A stretch of DNA of 64,000 nt, taken from Thermohalobaculum sp050331335 (GTDB taxonomy: Bacteria; Pseudomonadota; Alphaproteobacteria; Rhodobacterales; Rhodobacteraceae). Shown here one piece after another: positions 52,449 to 62,073 of this stretch. The stretch lies in contig JBHJGY010000004.1 of the NCBI GenBank assembly GCA_050331335.1, positions 9,545 to 73,544 on the forward strand, written 5' to 3'. The notes beneath the pieces were generated by a model that worked only from the letters and a program-made list of their open reading frames with translations, had not been told where the DNA came from and ran no database searches. Made by a program: the position numbers and the translations under genes. How positions within the stretch are numbered: position 1 is the first letter of the stretch; each line of letters begins with the position of its first letter.

Positions 52449-52476
52449 GTGAGCCGCGGCAGCGACGCGGCAATGC

Positions 52477-52902
52477 TCAGCGGACCCGCTTCGCGGTCCG
52501 GCAGACGAGGGTGTTGGAGCGATCCGCCGCGTCGAAGTGGATCCTGATCACCCCCGGCTCGCCCGCGAGATAACCGGGGAAACGGGTCGGCACACCATAG
52601 TGAACACCATCCAGGACGAACCGCAGCACGGCTTCGTGATCGCTGGTAAAGAGATATTTCGCCAGCCGATTTTGCATGATCCCTGAATAAACCAGGACAC
52701 CGCTGTCCGGCCGAGGATAGGGTACGCCGCCTGGACCATAGTAGATGCGGCCCTGCCGGAGCTGCTCGACGCGCAACAGGAGGATCGTCGGGACCGCACG
52801 CCACGAACAACCGAGTTGATAGTCACCAAGATGAGTCGCATTGGCCGATGTCGAAGCAAGTGTCGACGCCAACACGACAGTCGAGAACAGGTATTTCAGC
52901 AT
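52477..52902 (-). CDS. Hypothetical small secreted protein
   Basis: A 141-residue product with a signal peptide (YLFSTVVLASTLASTSANA) followed by a mostly beta-rich body. Two cysteines (in LGCSWRAV and TLVCRTAKR) could form a disulfide. No family recognised. ATG 52902 was chosen because GGGAG lies 6-7 bases upstream. Its gene stands apart from its neighbours, with a 402-base gap behind it. Confidence 0.7.
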   Translation of the reverse strand: MLKYLFSTVVLASTLASTSANATHLGDYQLGCSWRAVPTILLLRVEQLRQGRIYYGPGGVPYPRPDSGVLVYSGIMQNRLAKYLFTSDHEAVLRFVLDGVHYGVPTRFPGYLAGEPGVIRIHFDAADRSNTLVCRTAKRVR

Positions 52903-53304
52903 TGTCATCTCCCGAGAGAAGCTCCCCGCAACAGAATGGCATGAGCAGGGGCTGTTTTGCAGCCACACCGCACCGGATCACCGCGAGCTCAAGGCCGTGG
53001 CACCGCGCGATGACCCTTTAGACGCCGCGATTATCGCGTCTCTTGGAGGCCTCGATCTTTCGCGCGGCCCTTGGACGCGACCGGCGAGGGGTGCGAGGCG
53101 CTCATCCGTTATCCGGCCGGTTGCATCCCCGAGCCGATGCAGGATCGACGGCCGCCGGTGCAGGCACCAGGCTCGCCGATATCGCCGCCGTCACGCCCGA
53201 GGAAAGCCGGGTGGTCGTCCGCTGCGGCCGGGGCAACGGCCCGCCGCCGGGCGAGGCGGCGTTCGCTCGCGTCGCGCGCGCCCGGGTCCGACCGCCAGCC
53301 GCGC
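52903..53304. other. Gap with coding-like fragments, possibly a decayed gene
   Basis: Between the secreted protein gene and ychF no complete gene is evident. Two adjacent plus-strand fragments look protein-like: TGEGCEALIRYPAGCIPEPM in one frame (about 53078-53140) and TRLADIAAVTPEESRVVVRC in another (about 53166-53226). The switch of frame between them suggests a frameshifted remnant. I could not identify the family. Confidence 0.35.
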
Positions 53305-54402
53305 TCAGGTGTTGAAGAGGAAGTGCAGGACGTCGCCGTCTTTCACCAGGTAGCCCTTGCCCTCGGCGCGCAGCTTGCCCGCATCCCGCGCGGCCGCCTC
53401 GCCGCCAAGGCCCACGAAATCGTCATAGGCGATGGTCTCAGCCCGGATGAAGCCCCGTTCGAAATCGCCATGGATCACCCCGGCGGCCTGGGGCGCGAGC
53501 GTTCCGTCGGCGATGGTCCAGGCGCGGGCCTCCTTCGGGCCGACGGTGAAATAGGTGATCAGCCCGAGGAGCTCGTAGCCGGTGCGGATCATGCGGTCGA
53601 GCCCCGGCTCCTCTAGCCCGAGATCGGCGAGGAACTCGGCGCGCTCGTCATCGGGCAATTGGGCGATCTCTTCTTCGATGGCCGCCGAGATCACCACATG
53701 GAGCGCGCCCTTCGCCGCCGCCATCTCGGCCACCCGTGCGGAATGCGCGTTTCCCTCAGCTGCCGACCCTTCCTCGACATTGCAGACATAGAGAACGGGC
53801 TTCTGGGTCAGCAGCTGCAACTGGCTCCACAGCTTGGCGTCCTCGGCGCTGACCTCGACGCTGCGCGCGGGCCGGTCTGCCTCAAGCGCTTCTTGCGCCG
53901 CACGCAACAGCCGATCGGCCGCGACCGCCTCCTTGTCCCCGCCCTTGATCTTGCGCTGAAGCCCCTGGAGCCGCTTCTCGATGCTCTCCAGATCGGCCAG
54001 CATCAGCTCGGTCTCGATGGTCTCCGCATCGGCGATCGGGTCCACCCGGCCATCCACATGGGTGATGTCGTCGTCCTCGAAACAGCGCAGCACATGGGCG
54101 ATCGCATCCACCTCACGGATGTTGGCGAGGAACTGGTTGCCGAGTCCCTCGCCCTTCGACGCCCCCTTCACGAGCCCCGCAATGTCCACGAAGGTCAGCC
54201 GTGTTGGGATTACTTGACGCGACTTGGCGATCTCGGCCAAGCGGTCGAGCCGCGCATCGGGCACGGCCACATCCCCGACATTGGGTTCGATGGTGCAAAA
54301 GGGGAAATTGGCCGCCTGGGCCGCGGCGGTGCGCGTCAGCGCGTTGAATAGGGTGGACTTACCAACGTTCGGCAACCCCACAATCCCGCATTTGAAGCCC
54401 AT
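53305..54402 (-). CDS. ychF: Ribosome-binding ATPase YchF (Obg-like)
   Basis: YchF is a universally conserved Obg-family ATPase that binds ribosomes and helps regulate translation and stress response. The 365-residue protein starts MGFKCGIVGLPNVGKST (P-loop near residue 9), has the FVDIAGLVKGASKGEGLGN switch region and ANxE-type specificity (NVEEG), and ends with a TGS domain (ARAWTIADGTLAPQAAG, KGYLVKDGDVLHF). ATG 54402 fits; 13 extra upstream residues are atypical. It lies 78 bases after pth. Confidence 0.96.
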   Translation of the reverse strand: MGFKCGIVGLPNVGKSTLFNALTRTAAAQAANFPFCTIEPNVGDVAVPDARLDRLAEIAKSRQVIPTRLTFVDIAGLVKGASKGEGLGNQFLANIREVDAIAHVLRCFEDDDITHVDGRVDPIADAETIETELMLADLESIEKRLQGLQRKIKGGDKEAVAADRLLRAAQEALEADRPARSVEVSAEDAKLWSQLQLLTQKPVLYVCNVEEGSAAEGNAHSARVAEMAAAKGALHVVISAAIEEEIAQLPDDERAEFLADLGLEEPGLDRMIRTGYELLGLITYFTVGPKEARAWTIADGTLAPQAAGVIHGDFERGFIRAETIAYDDFVGLGGEAAARDAGKLRAEGKGYLVKDGDVLHFLFNT

Positions 54403-54480
54403 CCGCGTGCCCTCCTCAACCGAGCGTGGGCGCATTGGCACGCCGCGGGCGGGGGGTCAAGTGCGGGCCGTGGCGCCGTC

Positions 54481-55164
54481 TCAGCCCTTCTTGAACATTT
54501 CCGACAATGCGGCGAAGGGATTTTGTGGCGCCGCGGCGGTTTTCTCTTCCGCTTGGGCCTTGGCCGCGGGCCTTTGGGCGGGGTCGGCAGACCGCTGGGG
54601 TTGGGTTTCCAACGCAACCGCGTTCATGAACCCCGCCGTATCGCCCGCTGCGAGCTGCACCGCCGCTTTGCCAATGCCGCGCAGAAGTGGGTCGAGCCAG
54701 TCGCGGTCCGCCGTCGCGAAATCATGGAGCACATAGCCCGCAACCTTCGCCTTATCTCCAGGATGGCCGATCCCCAGGCGCACCCGCCCATAGGCGTCCC
54801 CGATATGCGCATGAATTGACCGAAGCCCGTTATGGCCGGCATGACCGCCGCCACGCTTTACCCGGCATTTGCCGGGCGCGAGATCGAGCTCGTCGTGGAA
54901 GACGGTGACGTCACCCGGTTCGGCTTTGTGGTAACGCATGACCTCGCCGACCGCTTGCCCCGAGAGGTTCATGAAGGTTTGCGGCTTCACCAGGATCACC
55001 CGTTCAGTACCGAGACGCCCCTCCGTAATCTCCGCCTGGAACTTGGAGCGCCAGTTCGGCAAGGCATGACGGTCAGCGATCTCATCGAGCGCCATGAACC
55101 CGATATTGTGGCGGTTGCGCGCATATTTCGCGCCGGGATTGCCGAGGCCGACGAAGATCTGCAT
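54481..55164 (-). CDS. pth: Peptidyl-tRNA hydrolase
   Basis: Pth releases peptides from peptidyl-tRNA that dropped off the ribosome. The 227-residue protein has the catalytic His in YARNRHNIGFMALDE near residue 20, KPQTFMNLSGQAV and HDELDLAPGKCRVKRGGGHAGHNGLRSI. A 30-residue Ala/Gln-rich tail is longer than in Escherichia coli. Usually rplY lies just upstream; here grxD does instead. Confidence 0.96.
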   Translation of the reverse strand: MQIFVGLGNPGAKYARNRHNIGFMALDEIADRHALPNWRSKFQAEITEGRLGTERVILVKPQTFMNLSGQAVGEVMRYHKAEPGDVTVFHDELDLAPGKCRVKRGGGHAGHNGLRSIHAHIGDAYGRVRLGIGHPGDKAKVAGYVLHDFATADRDWLDPLLRGIGKAAVQLAAGDTAGFMNAVALETQPQRSADPAQRPAAKAQAEEKTAAAPQNPFAALSEMFKKG

Positions 55165-55204
55165 GGGCCTCTCCCGCCCCGCTCCTCAAGGGGCTGTGTG
55201 CCGG

Positions 55205-55591
55205 TCAGCTGTTGTGCTGACGGATCTGCTCGGCCGCTTCTTTGCTGAAAGCAACGCTCTTCTGTTCGAGCAGCTGATCGAGTTCGGCCGAGAGTGTCAT
55301 CTCGATCACGATGTCGCAGCCTCCGACAAACTCGCCTTTGACGTAAAGCTGCGGGATCGTGGGCCAATCGGAGAAGGACTTGATACCCTGACGAAGTTCG
55401 TCAGTCTCCAGCACGTTGATGCCGGCATATTCAATCCCGAGAAAGCCGAGGATCTGGCTTACCTTGCTGGAGAAACCGCATTGCGGAGCCTGCGGCGTGC
55501 CTTTCATGAAGAGAACGACGGAGTTGGTATCCACCAACTGCTGGATCATCGCCTGGGTCGCGTCGGATGGGCTCTGGGCGGTATCGGTCAT
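55205..55591 (-). CDS. grxD: Monothiol glutaredoxin (Grx4/GrxD type)
   Basis: A 128-residue monothiol glutaredoxin with active-site CGFS in GTPQAPQCGFSSKVSQIL and the WPTIPQLYVKGEFVGGCDI glutathione-binding segment. It binds a shared [2Fe-2S] cluster with BolA, whose gene is 131 bases upstream. The pair fits the Fe-S and iron theme of the Nfu gene at 33 kb. The insertion tail QIRQHNS is short. Confidence 0.95.
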   Translation of the reverse strand: MTDTAQSPSDATQAMIQQLVDTNSVVLFMKGTPQAPQCGFSSKVSQILGFLGIEYAGINVLETDELRQGIKSFSDWPTIPQLYVKGEFVGGCDIVIEMTLSAELDQLLEQKSVAFSKEAAEQIRQHNS

Positions 55592-55722
55592 CTAAGCCTC
55601 CATCGGCACAAGGAGGGGCCGGCGACGCCAAGCCCGATGTTTCCGCTAAGATTTATGGCACCGCGGCAGGAGACGCAAGGGCGCCAACACCGCGCCCTGT
55701 CCTGGGTCTGTCAGAAGGCATG

Positions 55723-55965
55723 TCAGTCCGGCGCACTGGTCTGCAAAGCAAGCGCGTGGAGCGGCGCATCGCTGCCGTCGAGAATGCTCTTGAGCGCCTG
55801 ATTCACGAGACGCTGCTGCTGAACCCGGTTCTTTCCGCGGAATTCCTCATCGATTACCGTTGCAGCATAATGGTTCCCGTCTCCCGCGAGGTCTCTGATC
55901 TCGATCCGCGCCTCTGGGAAACGCGCGCGCAGGAGGCGTTCGATTTCGCTGGCTTCGACCGGCAT
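55723..55965 (-). CDS. bolA: BolA-family protein
   Basis: An 80-residue BolA-like protein with the conserved GDGNHYAATVIDEEFRGKNRVQQQRLVN segment. It pairs with monothiol glutaredoxin in Fe-S cluster handling and iron sensing. ATG 55965 is chosen because AAGGGGAG is upstream; the longer frame is a poor match. Confidence 0.92.
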   Translation of the reverse strand: MPVEASEIERLLRARFPEARIEIRDLAGDGNHYAATVIDEEFRGKNRVQQQRLVNQALKSILDGSDAPLHALALQTSAPD

Positions 55966-56035
55966 CGGAAGTCTCCCCTTCTGCTTCTGATCCCGCCTAT
56001 CGGCTGCGGACACCCAGGACAAGGGCCCTGCAAAC

Positions 56036-56554
56036 TCAGCCCTTATCTTCCGAGATGAACATCATCCGCGCAAGGTAGAGTTCGGCCTGGAACGCACGTC
56101 CGATCGCGATCAAACCGATGCGCCGGAGCCTCGTCGTGTCGAGAGGGGTGGCGATCCGATGCGGCGCGAACTCCGTGAAGGGCACCGCCAGCCTTGTCCA
56201 TTCCGGCTGGGCAATGAAGCTTGCACGGTAGGATTGCCACGGTCGGCTAACATCCGTGCTCCGCAAATGGAGGCCATAGCGCTCGCCGTTACCAGCCACC
56301 TCGATCGCGATGCCGCAAAAGCGGGACGCGTCCAGGGCAGCCCCGCCCGGCTTCAGATCGAGCGCCATTTGGACGAAGCCCCCGTCATTCTCCAGGCTCA
56401 CGGTGCCGCTTAAGCGCAGCGCATGACGGCCGCGATAGAGCAGCTCGTCTAATTGGCCTGAGGAACGCCCGCCCATGACCTGGTCGGTCACGAGTTGCCA
56501 TTTGGCCCCATTGCTGGCGGCGAAACCCGGTTGGTCGCGGGCGTCGATCAGCAT
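56036..56554 (-). CDS. CIA30-family protein (complex I intermediate-associated)
   Basis: A 172-residue beta-sandwich protein of the CIA30/NDUFAF1 family, with WQLVTDQVMGGRSSGQ near residue 18, ALRLSGTVSLENDGGFVQM and SYRASFIAQPEWTRLAVPF. In mitochondria the family helps assemble respiratory complex I; the bacterial role is not established. Either GTG 56566 or ATG 56554 may be the start; it directly abuts the DUF2267 gene. Confidence 0.86.
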   Translation of the reverse strand: MLIDARDQPGFAASNGAKWQLVTDQVMGGRSSGQLDELLYRGRHALRLSGTVSLENDGGFVQMALDLKPGGAALDASRFCGIAIEVAGNGERYGLHLRSTDVSRPWQSYRASFIAQPEWTRLAVPFTEFAPHRIATPLDTTRLRRIGLIAIGRAFQAELYLARMMFISEDKG

Positions 56555-56566
56555 TTCCGATCCCAC

Positions 56567-56998
56567 TCAGTCCGTATCCCAGAGATGCTGCAACGCATCC
56601 GGGAGAGATCGACGGATCTGAGCCATCTCACCCTCCGACACGTGCAGGCGCAGCACCCCAATGATTTCGCGCATTGCCGTTTCGGCGTCGAGGTGAGAGC
56701 GTGGCGGGAGAGCCTGTGATACGGCTGTCAAAAACGCCTCGAGCGTTGCCGTGTGCTCAGAGGTTGTCTTCGGGCGCCAGCCCTCGAAATAGATCCCGCG
56801 CAGAAGCATCGGCAGTTGAGCGCTGAGATGGGCCACCTCTTGAACCTCCAAGGCGTCGCGCAGGGTGTGGAGCCCCGCCCGCATCAGCCGATATGCCTGC
56901 TGGCGGTCCTGCAGCGACAGCCGCCCCTCCAATTCGTGCAGCCATGTATGTGATGTGTGGATCGTTTCGTCGAACACGCGCAAACCGGTCATCGTCAT
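56567..56998 (-). CDS. DUF2267-family protein
   Basis: A 143-residue mostly helical protein of the DUF2267 family: TWLHELEGRLSLQDRQQAYRLMRAGLH near residue 19 and AHLSAQLPMLLRGIYFEGW near residue 55. Function unknown. AGGGAGG precedes ATG 56998. It is followed without gap by the CIA30 gene on the same strand. In many genomes such genes sit in stress or envelope contexts; here it is behind rho. Confidence 0.82.
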   Translation of the reverse strand: MTMTGLRVFDETIHTSHTWLHELEGRLSLQDRQQAYRLMRAGLHTLRDALEVQEVAHLSAQLPMLLRGIYFEGWRPKTTSEHTATLEAFLTAVSQALPPRSHLDAETAMREIIGVLRLHVSEGEMAQIRRSLPDALQHLWDTD

Positions 56999-57075
56999 GT
57001 GTTGGTCCTCCCTGGTTTGCAGGGGGTGTAGCACATGCGCCGCTTAGCCGCTTTGGCGCGGATCAAATTCCCCGA

Positions 57076-58341
<1,266 letters not shown>

Positions 58342-58778
58342 GCGAGAGAACCGGTGGGGGGGAGGAGGCGCGACGGAGCGCCGGAAACCGCATCGAGCGG
58401 TGTTGGAATTCGAGGATGACCTGTTGAAACACAACTGTCAAGAGAGATGCGCAAACTCTGGCTCCTGCGCGATCCTTTTGTGTTCGGCTGACCCGCATTC
58501 GGCGTCGTCGACTATGGTGCGATCTTACCTCTGCGCATCGGCGAATGCTTAAGGGTGACACGGTTTCTCAACAGCTATTGCGGCGTCGGTTATGACTGTT
58601 TTTGCCGGATTCGCTAGGCTTGCCTCCGATCGCGACACTGATCGACGCGTTCCGTGTGGCGCACCGGTTGACCTTGGCAATTGGGGGTCTTCGACCACAC
58701 CAGCATCGCCTCGGCCGCGATGGGTGAGACGCGCGGCGCACTATCCCAAGAGCCCGAAGCAAACAACTCGCACAAAGA
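58342..58778. other. Gap between hemJ and rho (rho leader region)
   Basis: This 437-base stretch upstream of rho (minus strand) holds no convincing gene. Its base composition is less GC-rich than the flanks. A TTGACA on the minus strand (58436-58441) with a poor -10 about 17 bases on is a possible rho promoter. The rho leader may carry Rho-dependent attenuation, as in other bacteria, but no specific element can be named. Confidence 0.4.
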
Positions 58779-59234
58779 TCAAAAGGGTTGGACGATCACC
58801 AAAACGACGATGCCAACCAGCATGAGCGTTGGCACTTCGTTCATGATCCGGTAGTGCCGACCGGATTTCGCATTCTCGTCGCGGGCGAAAACCTTCCGCG
58901 TGGTCCCGCACCAATGGTGAAACCAAGTCATACCGGCCACAAGCACGAGCTTCGCATGCATCCAAGGCGACGCGGCCAGCCAAGCCCAACCATTTGCCCA
59001 AATCATCAAAAGTCCAACCGCCCAAACCACGATCATCGACGGGTTCATAATGAAGCGGAAGAGCTTGAACTCCATAACCTTGAAGGTTTCGGAAAGTTCG
59101 GAGCCGACGGTTGCCCGCTCAGCATGGTAAACATAAAGCCGCGGTAGGTAGAAGATCCCCGCCATCCAAGTGATGACCGAAATCACATGGAGTGCTTTCA
59201 GCCAATCGTAGTAGGTGAGGAGAAAATCCTGCAT
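58779..59234 (-). CDS. hemJ: Protoporphyrinogen IX oxidase HemJ
   Basis: HemJ oxidises protoporphyrinogen IX to protoporphyrin IX in the inner membrane and replaces HemG or HemY in many alphaproteobacteria. The 151-residue protein has four hydrophobic segments and the conserved His in LKALHVISVITWMAGIFYLPRLYVYH near residues 13-38. WMHAKLVLVAGMTWFHHW carries further conserved His. It is directly behind hemE in the heme pathway with an 8-base gap. Confidence 0.93.
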   Translation of the reverse strand: MQDFLLTYYDWLKALHVISVITWMAGIFYLPRLYVYHAERATVGSELSETFKVMEFKLFRFIMNPSMIVVWAVGLLMIWANGWAWLAASPWMHAKLVLVAGMTWFHHWCGTTRKVFARDENAKSGRHYRIMNEVPTLMLVGIVVLVIVQPF

Positions 59235-59242
59235 CGCCCCCC

Positions 59243-60262
59243 TCAGCCTCTGATCGCCTTCAGCAAAATCTCGACATTTCGGGGATCGGCATCCGGCGTG
59301 ATCCCGTGACCGAGATTGAAGATGTAGGGATGTCCGGCCATCGCCGCGACCATGCGCTTGGCCGTATCACTCAGTTGGGCACCGCCCACCACCATCAACA
59401 TCGGGTCGAGATTGCCCTGAAGCGCGATGTTGGGCATCGCCGAACGTGCCCAATCCAGCGGCACTTGGGCATCGAGGGCAAGCGCTTCCACACCGGTTGC
59501 GGTCGCAAAGCCTGGATACATCGCCCCCGCCCCTCTGGGAAACCCAATGACCGGCACGCCAGGATGGCGCTCAGCCAGCGCGGCCCGGATCCGTTTCATT
59601 GGCGCCACCGAATGGGCCACGAACATCTCCGGAGCAAGAACGCCTGCCCAGCTGTCAAAGACCTTGACCACTTCGGCGCCGGCATCGATCTGGCGGGAGA
59701 GGTAATGGATGGTGGCGTCGGTGATCCGGTCGATCAGCGTCGCGAATGCCTCGGGGTCTGCGTACATCCAGTGCCGAGCGGGGCCCTGGTCCGGTGTCCC
59801 ACGCCCCGCCACCATATAGGTCGCCACAGTCCAGGGCGCGCCGGCAAAGCCGATCAGCGTCGTTTCAGCGGGCAAAGAGCGCGACAGCCGGGAGACAGTC
59901 TCGTAGACCGGGCTCAAGGTCGCGTCGATCTCGTCGACGGGCGCCAAGCTCGCAAGATCTTCCCGGTTGATCAGTGGCTCCAACCTGGGTCCTTCGCCTT
60001 GGACGAAGCTCAGCTTGCGCCCCATGGCGTGGGGGATCAGGAGGATATCGGCAAAGAGGATCGCCGCATCGAAGCCGAAACGTCGGATCGGCTGCAGCGT
60101 GACCTCTTCCGCGAGTTCCGGGGTGTAGCATAGATCTAGGAAGCTCCCGGCTTTCGCACGGGTTTCTCTGTATTCCGGCAGATAGCGACCCGCTTGGCGC
60201 ATCAGCCAGACCGGGGGTGGCTCGACAGGTTGACCCTGGAGGACAGCGAGAAGGCGTTTCAT
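59243..60262 (-). CDS. hemE: Uroporphyrinogen decarboxylase
   Basis: HemE decarboxylates uroporphyrinogen III to coproporphyrinogen III. The 339-residue protein has PPVWLMRQAGRYLPEYRETRAK near residue 15, the catalytic Asp in FGFDAAILFADILLIPHAMG, and GFAGAPWTVATYMVAGRG. The start ATG 60262 gives the standard N-terminus. Its 5' end borders the probable replication origin, where hemE is often the flank in alphaproteobacteria. A half-matching CtrA site lies 30-45 bases upstream of the start. Confidence 0.96.
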   Translation of the reverse strand: MKRLLAVLQGQPVEPPPVWLMRQAGRYLPEYRETRAKAGSFLDLCYTPELAEEVTLQPIRRFGFDAAILFADILLIPHAMGRKLSFVQGEGPRLEPLINREDLASLAPVDEIDATLSPVYETVSRLSRSLPAETTLIGFAGAPWTVATYMVAGRGTPDQGPARHWMYADPEAFATLIDRITDATIHYLSRQIDAGAEVVKVFDSWAGVLAPEMFVAHSVAPMKRIRAALAERHPGVPVIGFPRGAGAMYPGFATATGVEALALDAQVPLDWARSAMPNIALQGNLDPMLMVVGGAQLSDTAKRMVAAMAGHPYIFNLGHGITPDADPRNVEILLKAIRG

Positions 60263-60293
60263 GGTGTCGTTGGTACCTTCCTTACAAAGAGTC

Positions 60294-60308
60294 TTAAAGA
60301 GTAGTTGA
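60294..60308. promoter_or_regulatory. Possible CtrA site upstream of hemE
   Basis: TTAA-N7-TTGA, one base off the TTAA-N7-TTAA consensus of the cell-cycle regulator CtrA. In Caulobacter CtrA sites lie in the origin near hemE. In Rhodobacterales CtrA usually controls motility and gene transfer agents, so the match may be chance. Confidence 0.3.
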
Positions 60309-60365
60309 CACTTGTAGGGCGGTGAAAGTTGGGGATTACCGATCGCGCTGAGCTCGCCCACAGAG

Positions 60366-60374
60366 TTATCCACA
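60366..60374 (+). promoter_or_regulatory. DnaA box, perfect
   Basis: TTATCCACA matches the consensus TTATNCACA at all nine positions, in the gap between hemE and ppsR. Confidence 0.75.
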
Positions 60375-60517
60375 ATCCCGAGCGCGCAAACTTTTTATGA
60401 ACCAAGTGTAACAATGCGCGTAAGAAATTGTAATTCCAGCAGAAAAATCCCCACCTAAGATGTCGGTTCAACCGAGTCCCCGGATGAAGGGCCAGGATTG
60501 GCAGCCGGCGAGAAAAA

Positions 60518-60526
60518 CCATTCACA
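60518..60526 (+). promoter_or_regulatory. DnaA box, weak
   Basis: CCATTCACA matches seven of nine consensus positions, including ATTCACA in full. Confidence 0.4.
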
Positions 60527-60593
60527 GCCTGATAAAATTGGGACTTTTCCCCGAACTGCGACACCCCACCGCGGGCGGTCCCCGGCTTCCCCG

Positions 60594-60602
60594 GTTTCCA
60601 CA
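60594..60602 (+). promoter_or_regulatory. DnaA box, weak
   Basis: GTTTCCACA matches seven of nine consensus positions. Confidence 0.35.
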
Positions 60603-60670
60603 GGGCGGGCGGCTTCCATCCACGGGCGAAGCGGGCCAGTCTGGGCCAGCGAAACAACGCCAGCGGAGCC

Positions 60671-61486
60671 ATGGAGCACACGATTCACCTGATCTCTGAT
60701 TCGACAGGCGAGACCCTCGGCGCATTGGCTAGGGCCACTCTTGCGCCGTTCGATGTCTCGGTAGATGTGCGGATCAGCGTCTTCGTGCGCTCGGACCGGG
60801 ACCTCGATGCGGCGATCGAGGGGCTGCGCGCGCGGCCGGGGCTCGTTTGCCACACATTGGCCGACCGTCATGCGCGCGGGCGCCTTGAGGAGGAGTGCGC
60901 ACGTCTCGGTGTGCCCGCCCTCGCCCCGCTCGATCCGATGTTCGCGCGCCTTGCCGAACTCTTTGGCCAACCGCCTCGAGCCGGCGTGGGCATGCAGCAT
61001 CAGCTCGATGGTGACTATTTCGACAGGATTTCGGCCATCGATTTCGCGATGGCCCATGACGACGGTGCGCTCGGCCCTCGCCTGCGCCAGGCTGATGTGA
61101 TCCTCACAGGCGTCAGCCGGACCTCCAAGACCCCCACGAGCCTCTATCTCGCCCATCGCGGCGTGAAGGCCGCCAATGTGCCGCTCGTGCCGGGGCGTGC
61201 GCCGGATCCGGATTTCCTCGCCGCCCTTCAGGCGGGTATCCCGGCGATCGGGCTCACGGCGAGCCCGTCGCGGCTGGCCCAAATCCGCAGCGAACGGCTC
61301 GATGCGCTCGGCGATCATCCGCCTGACTACGCCGATCTCGACCGCATCCGCGACGAGGTTACCGAGGCACTGTTGTTCTTTGAGTCCCATCGTCTTCCGG
61401 TGATCGATGTCAGCCGCCGGTCGATCGAAGAGACCGCCGCCGCGATCCTCGCGGAGCTCCGTCGCAGGGCGGAGGCGTCGCGATGA
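60671..61486 (+). CDS. ppsR: Pyruvate phosphate dikinase / PEP synthase regulatory protein (DUF299)
   Basis: This bifunctional kinase-phosphotransferase switches PEP synthase or pyruvate phosphate dikinase on and off by reversible phosphorylation. The 271-residue protein opens HTIHLISDSTGETLGALARA and has the nucleotide-binding GVSRTSKTPTSLYLAHRG near residue 149 and the family end motif VIDVSRRSIEETAA. ATG 60671 lies 6 bases after GGAG. It borders the probable origin and is coupled to maf by an ATGA overlap. Confidence 0.95.
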   Translation: MEHTIHLISDSTGETLGALARATLAPFDVSVDVRISVFVRSDRDLDAAIEGLRARPGLVCHTLADRHARGRLEEECARLGVPALAPLDPMFARLAELFGQPPRAGVGMQHQLDGDYFDRISAIDFAMAHDDGALGPRLRQADVILTGVSRTSKTPTSLYLAHRGVKAANVPLVPGRAPDPDFLAALQAGIPAIGLTASPSRLAQIRSERLDALGDHPPDYADLDRIRDEVTEALLFFESHRLPVIDVSRRSIEETAAAILAELRRRAEASR

Positions 61487-62073
61487 GCCTGACACTCGCC
61501 TCTTCGAGCCCAACCCGCGCAGCGATGCTCCAGGCGGCTGGGGTGGCGTTCGAAACCCGTGTGCCGCGGGTCGACGAGGCTGCGGTCAAAGCTGCGATGC
61601 AAGCCGAAGGCGCCATGCCTCGGGATATCGCCGATGCCTTGGCCGAGCTCAAAGCACTTAAAGTCGCTGCGACGGTCTCCGGCCTGGTTCTCGGCGCAGA
61701 TCAAGTGCTGGTGGCCGACAGCAAGATTTTCGACAAGCCGGCGAACCGGGAAGTGGCCCGAGGCCAGCTCGTCCAGCTCCGGGGAAAGCCGCACGAACTC
61801 CTCTCCGCGGCGGTGATCGCCGACGGGGGTCGACCGGTCTGGCGCCACATCGGACGGGCGCGGTTGGTGATGCGGCCCTTCTCCGACGCGTTTCTCGACG
61901 ACTATCTCGACAAGGCGGGACCCGCGGTGTTTTCCTCGGTCGGCGGCTATCAGCTCGAAAGCCTCGGGGCGCAGCTCTTCGCCAGGGTAGAGGGCGATCA
62001 TTTCACCGTCTTGGGCTTGCCACTGTTGGAGATCCTCGGTTTTTTGCGCGCGCGGGGGGCGCTTGTCGAATGA
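61483..62073 (+). CDS. maf: Maf-family nucleoside triphosphate pyrophosphatase
   Basis: Maf proteins hydrolyse non-canonical or canonical nucleoside triphosphates. The 196-residue product starts MSLTLASSSPTRAAMLQAAG, the family signature. VLGADQVLVADSKIFDKPAN and GGYQLESLGAQLFARVEGDHFTVLGLP follow. The usual second Arg of the S-x-x-R-x-x-L-L motif is changed (TRAAML). It overlaps both neighbours by ATGA. Confidence 0.93.
   Translation: MSLTLASSSPTRAAMLQAAGVAFETRVPRVDEAAVKAAMQAEGAMPRDIADALAELKALKVAATVSGLVLGADQVLVADSKIFDKPANREVARGQLVQLRGKPHELLSAAVIADGGRPVWRHIGRARLVMRPFSDAFLDDYLDKAGPAVFSSVGGYQLESLGAQLFARVEGDHFTVLGLPLLEILGFLRARGALVE

Larger units (their letters stand above)
60263..60670. other. 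Probable chromosomal replication origin (oriC)
   Basis: This 408-base region between hemE and ppsR has no gene. In alphaproteobacteria such as Caulobacter the origin lies at this hemE-flanked junction. It contains a perfect DnaA box (TTATCCACA at 60366-60374), two weaker ones (60518-60526 and 60594-60602) and a less GC-rich stretch at about 60388-60455 suitable for unwinding. Genes on both sides point away from it, as expected at an origin. The par block lies about 46-57 kb to the left. GC-skew analysis would settle it. Confidence 0.75.
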
